Shown here one piece after another: positions 57,501 to 64,000 of a stretch of DNA of 64,000 nucleotides. The notes beneath the pieces were generated by a model that saw nothing but the letters and a program-made list of their open reading frames with translations, had not been told where the DNA came from and did no database searches. Each line of letters starts with the position of its first letter. Position 1 is the first letter of the stretch. A program made the position numbers and the translations under genes. Origin of the DNA: Cryoendolithus antarcticus (Eukaryota; Ascomycota; Dothideomycetes; Cladosporiales; Cladosporiaceae); NCBI GenBank assembly GCA_002077065.1, contig NAJO01000016.1, forward strand, positions 62,001-126,000, written 5' to 3'.

Positions 57501-58015
57501 TATACCAATCCCCGTCTATGCAGCTGCTTGAAAACCCACCAGCAGCTCTCCATAAACGTCGGATTCATAGTCTTGTAATCCCGATCAAAATCAATCCACC
57601 GTCCCAACCGTCCAATGACCTTCCTCCACTCCTCCGCATAAGTCATCACCACCTCCCTACACCGCCGATTATACTCCTTGATCCCGATCTTCTCCACGGC
57701 CGCTTTGCCGCGCACACCCAGCTCCTCTTGCAGCTGCTTGTCAATAATCTGCTCGATCGGTACACCGTGCGTGTCCCAGCCGAAGCGCCGCTCGACGTAG
57801 CGGCCCCGCATGCTCCAGTAGCGGGGTATGATGTCTTTGATGGTCGAGGCGAGGAGGTGGCCATAGTGCGGTGTGCCGGTGGCGAAGGGCGGGCCATCGT
57901 AGAAGACGTATGGGGGGAGGTCTTTGGTGAGTTCGAGTTGGCGGTGAAAGGCATTGCTCTCGTTCCATTGGGCGAGAATGCGCTCTTCTTCGGAGGGGAA
58001 GTTGATGGAGCCCAT
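54527..58015 (-). CDS. ILS1: Cytoplasmic isoleucyl-tRNA synthetase
   Basis: Single exon, 1162 aa. It attaches isoleucine to tRNA-Ile. Class I signatures are PHYGH (the HIGH motif, near residue 47-52) and KMSKS further on. The CP1 editing domain between them includes WTTTPWTLPSNLALC and GIVHQSPAFGEDDYN, and the domain after KMSKS leads to the anticodon-binding helices (WNSYNFFAQQA). The cytosolic type is supported by the eukaryotic C-terminal extension and no matrix leader: it begins MGSINFPSEEERILAQWNE. Its 3' end faces the CorA-like pseudogene at a distance of about 110 bases. The Ser/Pro-rich stretch TNGSSSPPLDEE lies in an interdomain insertion. Confidence 0.96.
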   Translation of the reverse strand: MGSINFPSEEERILAQWNESNAFHRQLELTKDLPPYVFYDGPPFATGTPHYGHLLASTIKDIIPRYWSMRGRYVERRFGWDTHGVPIEQIIDKQLQEELGVRGKAAVEKIGIKEYNRRCREVVMTYAEEWRKVIGRLGRWIDFDRDYKTMNPTFMESCWWVFKQLHRRGLVYHGARVLPYSTALNTPLSKSEAQEEYKDVTDPAITVSFPVLPLSEQPEEVKGKLGEALKAAGTNEISFVAWTTTPWTLPSNLALCAHPDYEYWLLHDLESDKRYMMLEAGLKVLYKDPKKAKYKVLWKTKGSDLEGWRYKPLFTYFEEQFRGIGFKMLLDTYVKQDDGVGIVHQSPAFGEDDYNISWRLGLINDDRPPPNPLNASGEYTSEVPDFEGQHVKAADKNIIKYLEASGRLVRKSQILHRYPHCPRSKTPLIQRAVPSWFIQVESVVPELLENLEKTHWVPSNVKTGRFNAWLGAARDWNVSRNRYWGTPLPLWVSEDMKEVVCVGSVAELKELSGFKGELTDLHRDAVDHITIPSKQGKGVLKRVEEVFDCWFESGSMPYASSHYPFSYPGFDASDPDSGVSRTEGPGKELFSKFPGDFIAEGLDQTRGWFYTMSVLGTHLFQTFPYQNCVVNGIVLAEDGKKMSKSLKNFPDPMLVIDKYGSDALRLYLIDSPVVRGEPLRFSEQGVRQIVSGVLLPLWNSYNFFAQQAALYKKNTGEDFTYNPDMQKTNENVMDRWILAATQSLLQYVNAEMEAYRLYTVVPRLLKMVDDTTNWYIRFNRSRLKGQATSAPAKPTANGTHTNGSSSPPLDEETNDTLHALNTLFEVVYTLVRALAPFIPFLSDNIFTRLVPHLSSTLTKDQDYRSVHFLRFPTVREELFDAVVERRVAAMQKVIELGRLCRDRRTLSLKTPLKTYIILNQDKQFLEDVKTLERYVAEELNVRDLVLTSDEKMYGVEYTVLADVKNLGQKFKKDAAKIRKALPALTPEQIHGFLESGSIVVEGHTLETEDLRVQRGVKSSPETKDMEVAVESEVMVLLDSKAYPELAQEGLAREVLNRIQRLRKSAGLVPTDDVRVAYSVLAPAEAADGEAAQINGAADKAGETSRTENEKLVEEMFEAQKETFVKAASKGVVKQKGGGEGKVIAEEEAEIKDVRLLLSLLSV

Positions 58016-58450
58016 GTTGGGTGGTAGTGCCGAGGAAGGACACAGCAGGCCCTCTTAATTGGAATAGGGATTGTTCTGAGGTAATCTTCGCGCACCAGGT
58101 GGTGCAATATGCAGAAGAGAGTGTTCCTGGGAAAATGACTGTTTCGTGAAGTGCAGTCATATCAAATTCTTATCTAATCTAATCTAATCTGGTCTGGTGC
58201 TGCTGGGCTTAGTTGAATGGTTGCAGCGAAGAGAAGTTTCGAGATGAAGATGAACCAACAACGATGGCTTGGAGCTGGGACGGGGAGTCTCTAGGGTCCT
58301 TATAGCGCTGTCTCAGCATTATTCCGATGCTACATGCTGCTTTCAGCCAGCTTTCCGTGGCCCAAGCACAGAGCGTTTGCTCGGTATCACCCCAGTCCTC
58401 AACGCCAAATCAAAGTCCACCACCCATGGTGCGCCTCCGTGTCTAGTCAT
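58016..58450. other. Intergenic: ILS1 promoter side and PRPP synthetase 3' flank
   Basis: 435 bases containing TCTAA repeated three times in a row at about 58174-58190 and nothing else recognisable. Confidence 0.45.
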
Positions 58451-59860
58451 CTAGTCAAATTGGAATAGCACACTAATGCTTTCGCCGTGGTGAACTCGTC
58501 GGATGGCCTGCACTGCTGTCAGTCAATGTTATGGTGCGGTGGGTCTTCACATAACTTACCTCAGCGAAGACATTCCCGATCTCGAGCACGACCAGCTTCG
58601 GACACAGCTTCACGTGTTCCTCTTGCGGCACCGAGTTCGTCACTACTACTCTGTCAAGTGCACTTGCATTGATGCGCTCGATCGCATCGCCTGACAGAAC
58701 TCCATGAGTCACCAGCGCGAACACAGTGTGCGCGCCTTCCTTCTTCAGCAGCTTGGCGGCACGTGTGATGGTGTTACTCGTGTCTGCCAGATCATCTATC
58801 AAGATCGCGGTCTTGTTCGCCACAGCACCGACGAGAAGCATGGTCGCATTTTGTCTGTCATTCGAGTACGTTGGTCGCCGTTCCTGCTGCTGTCAGCACA
58901 TCGCCTCACGGTACAATATATTGACAGCATTACCTTGTGAATCAGCGCAAACGGCATCCCGAGTACATCAGCAATACTAGTCGCCCTTTTCGCCCCACCC
59001 GCATCCGGACTGACAATCACACAATTGTCAATCCCTCCCTGTCGCGGCAGGATGTTCTGCTGAATGTACTTCTTCAGCAGATGTCTTCCGTATAGATTGT
59101 CGACCGGGATGTCGAAGAAGCCCTGGTACTGCGGATCGTGTAAGTCCATGGTGATGACATGGTCCGTTCCGGCGCAGGTCAGCAGATCTGCAACGAGTGT
59201 GCCAGCTTGTGCGACCCATTGCTTATAACCACGCTGGACGGCCATGGACGTCGATGCAGATGTATCTTGCTTCGAGTGCTGTGCTGAATCGCCGTGCAAT
59301 CCATTCGCTCCCTCTTGCGCCTCTTGCTCTAGCGTGTCCCTCCTCTTCGGCGCATTCATATTCACCTCACTCCTCTGCACACTAATCCCATTCAACTTCT
59401 TCGTCAGACCTCCAATTCCATTCGGTCCAAACCCTTGGCTCTCCGGTCCGCCAGGATGCGGCGTCGTAGGCCGCGAATCGAACGTAAAGCTCCCACTCCC
59501 ATCACTCGGCGTCCTCTTCTCCATCCGACTTAACGGCGCCCCAACCTTGTTGTACGGCAGATCACTCTGCCTCGAGTAGGGAAATAACGGCAGCACCACC
59601 GTGACCCTCTTCGCGCTTGCAGTCTTGCAAGCGCTTACTGTGATCAACAGTTCCATGAGGTGATCATTGACCATCCCTCCCCCGGACTGGATGATGTAGA
59701 CATCTTTGTTGCGGACCGACTCGCCGACTTCAACGCGGGTCTCGCCATTGGAGAACTTTGACAGGGTGATGCGCGCGGGTGGAATGCCGAGATGGGTGCA
59801 GATGTTCTCTGTGAGCTGGGGGTGCGAGGAGCCGCCGAAGATGACGATTTTGCGGACCAT
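58451..59860 (-). CDS. PRS1: Ribose-phosphate pyrophosphokinase (PRPP synthetase)
   Basis: 435 aa from exons 58934-59860, 58560-58883 and 58451-58507; introns are 50 and 52 nt. It makes PRPP from ribose-5-phosphate and ATP for nucleotide, His and Trp synthesis. Core motifs: [20 protein letters not shown], the ATP site [27 protein letters not shown] and the PRPP loop [13 protein letters not shown]. Between residues about 112 and 205 is a non-conserved Ser/Pro/Gly-rich insertion, as in yeast Prs1 and Prs5, which sets it apart from the short catalytic subunits; assignment to PRS1 is by that insertion only. The short last exon completes the conserved C-terminus [15 protein letters not shown]; the acceptor was chosen accordingly. 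Confidence 0.9.
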
Positions 59861-60517
59861 CGTGACGAGCGAATAGTTGGAAAACCAAGTATGAGACGCT
59901 GCCGAAGCGAAAGTACGCTGCTGCAGTCCAGAAAAGTCTCAAATTGCGTGTGAGCAATTTGCTGTATGGGTCATTCGGGTCGCTGTGATAGGTTCAAGGA
60001 TGGGGGATGTCAGGCGTAACGTAGCGCTCCACTCGCCGGGTGGGTGACCACAGGTCGAGTGAGGCGGAGAGCACGCTGGCGGCGACGGAGCTGAAGTTGC
60101 TCATATTGCTAGATATATTAGGCAGGGATGATGTGACGCGGTAGTCGAAGAAAACTCCCGAGGGGTCTGTGCCTTATCTGATCGCGGGGGTGGATGACCC
60201 CCCCTTGGACGTCAACGATAAGCCCTTGGAGACGGATCCGTTCAGCCAACTTGTTATCCGCACTATTCTGTCACTCATCTGCAATTCATGCGTGGTGGAC
60301 GAGTAGCAATCTATCGTCAACAAGGCTGACGCTGTGCAACGAGTTAGACTGACGTTGTTGGTCGCCCTCGAACGCCACCCGGTGATGGTGGAGTACGGTA
60401 CCTGCTTTATGGTTATATACAGTATCTCCATAAGTCTCGAGGATCCCATCAGACCTTGGCCAACTACTTTGTAACGCAATCGCGCTTTAGCGCACCAGGA
60501 GCTCGGGCGAGCTCGCG
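59861..60517. promoter_or_regulatory. Divergent promoter region, PRPP synthetase and Rho-like GTPase
   Basis: 657 bases between divergent starts. An AT-rich GATATATTA stretch near 60112 could be a TATA element; nothing more is claimed. Confidence 0.35.
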
Positions 60518-61290
60518 ATGGCGTACGACATGGACGCCCCCGAAGTACCCATCCTTCTCCTGGGCGACGCCGAAGTAGGTAAATCAACCTTTCTCTCGTA
60601 CGTCCTTCCTCTCTTACTTCTTCACGCCCCTACTGTTCCATTTCTCACGCGCTATCAGTCGCCTGTCCCTAGGCAAGCAAACCCACACATCGAAAGACTC
60701 CCTCCCCCTCCTTCGCGACCTAGACCAACCATTCCCCTTCAACATCCGCATGTACAACCGCCCCTACCGCTTCGAATTCTACGACACAGCCTCGCCCCAA
60801 AACTACACACTCCTCCGTCCCGCAGTGCTAGTCCTCTGCTACTCCATCGCCGACCCTGCCTCGCTTCAGAGCCTCCACACGAAGTGGAAAGCGGTTGTGG
60901 AGCAGCACTTCAGCTACGATGAGCAGATGCCGATTGTTGTTCTGGGACTGAAGCGAGATGCGAGGTGCGAGGAGGACTATGGAGGGAGTGTGAGGCCGTT
61001 GGCTGGGGACGGGTATGGGGACTCAGAGGTGCTTAATGGACGGACGATCGTGTATCCGCAGGAGGCGCTGAAAGTTGCGCAGGGGATGAGATGTGATCGA
61101 TATTGTGAGTGTAGTGCGCTGACTGGGGAGGTGAGTGGTGTCGTCTTGTATCTGTCGTTGTGTGATTGACTAGCTGCTAATGCCTAAATAGTTGTGCAAT
61201 GAAGCATTTGAGGACATAGCACGAACGGCAGCAATGACTACAACAGCAAAGGGTGGCAAGTCGGATGATCCGGCATGTGCTGTGATGTAG
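60518..61290 (+). CDS. Divergent Rho-family small GTPase with CaaX box
   Basis: 216 aa from exons 60518-60597, 60659-61130 and 61192-61290, both introns 61 nt. P-loop GDAEVGKST, Rho-like body (RPAVLVLCYSIADPASLQSLHTKW, ECSALTGE) and a C-terminal CAVM that fits a farnesylation CaaX box. Unlike canonical Rho proteins the switch II motif is DTASP rather than DTAGQ, so the catalytic Gln is missing; the base-recognition motif is GLKRD instead of NKxD; and an acidic/Gly insertion follows (EEDYGGSVRPLAGDGYGDSE), in the position of the Rho insert. Altered or no GTP hydrolysis is inferred. The last exon provides the CaaX box. Confidence 0.82.
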
Positions 61291-61440
61291 CGTAGTCCTG
61301 AAGGGGGTCCACCATCACCTCGATCTATGTAATGATGAAAGAGGCGCTGCTCCAGTCTTCGTGGTCATGGCTTGGATTATATATACAAGTTCATAGCGAA
61401 CGATTCTGTACTCTCGCTCGACTTCCCCCCATCTCAATCC

Positions 61441-62794
61441 TTATATCCCCTCTCGCCACCTCGTCCGCCCATTCTTCCTCGATGCATACACCTCTCCTAT
61501 ACTCCCATCCTCGCTCTGCGGCCGCCCGGAGCGCTCCTTCTCGACCTCCTGCGCCAAAACAGTAGTGACCTGAATCCCCTCCTCGATGCCCGGTCCATGG
61601 CCCATCGTAGCGAACTCAATCTCATCGCTAGTATCCGAATCTTTGCCCCGTCCAGACCTCACAAAGGCAGAATGGCTCGGCTGATCCCGACCGGAGAGCC
61701 CCTTACCCAGCGCATCGAGCGAAGCGCGGTTGCGGATGCCTCTGCGGACGCCGGAGCCATAACCGACGTGCGTATTCGCTGCGTAGCCCGAGGAAAAGAT
61801 GCGGGGGAACACTTGGAGCACCAGGGTTTTCAGTGTGGGGAGGCAGGAGCATAGGATGCCGATATTGACTTCGAGCGAGGACCAGATTGCCGCGAGGGGA
61901 TTGTCCCAGGTGATGTCTTTGGTTTCGGTGAAGGCTGCGAGGTAGCCGAGGCGGAGGATGGAGATGATGCAGGTGAAGCCTCCAAGCGCGAAGACAACCA
62001 TGAGGGCGTACTTTTGGCGTTTGGGGAGTTGGAGCTGGTTCAGAAAGGGCAGGGGAAGGGCGGCTGTGAGAATGTCGGTGATGATATTTACGCCGGAGTT
62101 GGTGAACCTGTGCGGAGTTAGTAGAGCCAGGGGAAGTATGGAGGGGGATGAATTGACCAAAGGACTTGCTGGTTGAAGCAATGTGAGCCCGGTTTGGCCT
62201 TGAGATCGGCGTCCCAGAATGCGGCGACGGGAGTGCAGAGGAAGACCGAGCTCATGACCGTCCAGCAAGACCAGCAGCATAGGAATGCAATGAGAGTCCA
62301 ACAGAGGAGTCGGAAGGCCCGGTAGGGAAAGATGCGCAAGTATTGCAGCAGAATCGAGAGTTTGACGAAGAAGAGGCCGAGTTGGTAGACGACGATCGAA
62401 ACCCAGAGTGGCTTGAGTGATGTGATCTGCTCCTCGAGGCTCAGATCAATAACGTGCCTTCCCATGCCGTATTTCACTAAGGAGATGTGTCAGCATGGTG
62501 AATATCAGACTGGTTCTATTGACTCTGTCAAAAGATCCGCACAATCTCTGCAGCAATCTGCGGTCAGGGTACGTTCGGGAACGTATTGAGATACGCACCT
62601 TGGTAGCATTGTGCTACTGTGAGTCCAATCGTCATGACTGCCGCTATACTAATGGCAATGTCATCCTTGCCAGCGCTTCTCACCAAGATCAGTCGGCTGT
62701 AGAGGCGGAGAGCGACGGCAACAACCGCGACGACAGTGAAGGACACCGTGACGCCGACGACCGCCGAAGGGTCTGCATGACCAGAAAGACCCAT
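61441..62794 (-). CDS. Seven-TM Rhodopsin-domain (PTH11-like) membrane protein
   Basis: 393 aa from exons 62599-62794, 62158-62476 and 61441-62107; introns are 122 and 50 nt. Seven hydrophobic segments can be followed from VVGVTVSFTVVAVVAVALRLYSR to VNIGILCSCLPTLKTLVL. Family marks are the DDIAISIA segment after TM1, the KYGMGRHV loop, VKLSILLQYLRIFP, and FTNSGVNIITDILTAALPLPFL, a typical TM6 start in this family. The tail is about 120 residues, basic then acidic, probably cytosolic. It shares fold but little detailed similarity with the protein at 16182-17653. No ligand can be proposed. Confidence 0.88.
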
Positions 62795-64000
62795 GGCGCG
62801 ATGGATAACGTGGAGCGCAGTCGTTCTGAGTAATCGCGTTATCAACCAAACAGAGACCAGTCTCCGGGACGTTCCCAACTGTCTTGATCCCACAATAGGA
62901 TGCTCAGCTGCTAATTAGTACCAGTAGCCGGGTCCGAGGGGGAGTAGAGTACGAGGCCGGCTTGTTGCAGGAAGCTACAGTCCGGAGTTTTGCTGCAGTG
63001 AAACGGAGCACAAGAACCGCAGACGAGAAAGAGGCGTAGACGAGTGGAAACCAGCTTATACTTTCAAATTGCAGCGCTCCCAATCCTCACAGGGCTGCTC
63101 ACCACCGCAGTCCCGACTCATAGGCTTCACCTAGAAGGACTTTCGCCCCAGTGTACGGCATGGGGAGGCGGACGTGGCGGTTGTGTTCGCTTGTAAGATG
63201 CCCCTTACATGATCAGGTTTCGACACGCATGGCCTGCCCTGCATTTGGCCGATGACAAGCGCGAGTGGTGTGTTTTCGGAAGAACGCCTCGAATGGTGGC
63301 CGCGTCCGAGAGCTCCTAGGGCAGAGAATCGAGATCGACAGCTGCAGGCACAGATGACCAGTGCGCGAGCATAGACCGGGTAAACCTGGTTGACACCAGT
63401 CAAGCAATCGTGCAAGCAGCCACATGGCGCTTCACTTCGGATGCGGCTAATCGGGCCACAGGCTACACGGTACAGATGATGCATTGCCGCAGCCCAGGAA
63501 GTCGTGTGCATGCTGTTGGAGACGAATCGTATTGCTGCATAATTGCAAGCAGCGCACGCAACGGATTGAGAATGGTCGCCGAAGATGATCCATTGCCCCG
63601 ACTCACAGCACAGCACGTGGCTGACTAGCAGATTCCGACCTTCGAGAATGTGGTGAGCGGTGCGATCCCCAGATTCTTGGCGGCATGGCTGGCCCCTGTT
63701 GTTAAACGGTGATGCAGTACTTTGCTGGGTTGGTGGCGTCTACTTCCTTGCCATGATCCCATACTCCGTGGCGTGATGCCAGATTTGGCCTTGGCACTGA
63801 CACATGGCATTGCCATTTAGCCATAGTTTTCGCAAGCAACTCAATCAATAGCATTCAATCCCTTCTACCAGGAACTTCGTGCCAGTGCGGGTGCCATGTG
63901 GTGGTTGAGCATAGCACTTCGCGTCACTGTACATGTACACCAACTTCGAACCGAGTACTCAGCTCGTACTCCGTCGGTCGAAACGCGCAAGCGTCCTGGC
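62795..64000. other. Intergenic up to the right edge
   Basis: 1.2 kb upstream of the Rhodopsin-domain gene. A minus-strand frame at 63131-63616 is open for 161 codons, but its Cys/Ser/Arg-rich composition looks accidental and I find no splice partner. Nothing else recognised. Confidence 0.45.

Noticed and set aside
63131..63616. 161-codon minus-strand frame near the right edge
   Set aside because: No recognisable domain, unlikely amino acid use, no splice partner; probably chance in GC-rich DNA.

Overview
The window is nuclear DNA of a filamentous ascomycete (Pezizomycotina). Evidence: 47-61 nt introns with GTRNGT donors, CTRAC branch sites and CAG/TAG acceptors; Rhodopsin/PTH11-type membrane proteins; a SUR7/PalI protein; an N-terminally extended HUB1. 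A black-yeast-like or Mycosphaerella-like Dothideomycete is my guess, not a demonstrated placement. No rRNA, tRNA, CRISPR array or intact transposon was seen.

Layout. 1-3672 (-): INCENP/SLI15, cut by the left edge in its IN-box. 4246-8186: HUB1 (-), a mitochondrial acyl-CoA dehydrogenase (+) and a frameshifted M20 metallopeptidase (-). 8852-10954: MSS116-like DEAD-box helicase (-). 11.6-14.5 kb: gene-poor, with several small, charged, partly broken orphan reading frames on the + strand and a UUCG-capped hairpin. 14766-20723: methyltransferase (-), 7-TM Rhodopsin-domain protein (-), APC permease (+). 21.2-22.9 kb: ankyrin pseudogene (-) with four in-frame stops. 23501-35844: GST (+), GYP5-like TBC Rab-GAP (-), SNU23 (+), TOP2 (+). 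36893-43667: reticulon (-), a small twin-CX9C NDUFAF8-like protein (-), SFI1 (+). 43719-47535: histidine phosphatase (-), PRKRIP1 (+), RPC17 (-). 48362-51729: secreted GH51 arabinofuranosidase (+), SUR7/PalI protein (+). 52.3-54.4 kb: broken CorA-like gene (+). 54527-62794: ILS1 (-), PRPP synthetase (-), divergent Rho-family GTPase (+), second Rhodopsin-domain protein (-).

Most intact genes are conserved housekeeping genes in alternating orientation. Themes are chromosome segregation (INCENP, TOP2, SFI1), splicing (HUB1, SNU23, PRKRIP1), translation and transcription (ILS1, RPC17), mitochondria (ACAD, MSS116, NDUFAF8-like) and ER/Golgi membranes (reticulon, TBC). They do not form a pathway cluster. 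The unusual material lies in the gaps: 11.6-14.5, 21.2-22.9 and 52.3-54.4 kb. The best candidate for something undescribed is the small orphan family at 11.6-14.5 kb, whose first member has a promoter, a possible +1 shift site and a stable 3' hairpin. Exon borders were placed by eye from splice signals and frame continuity.
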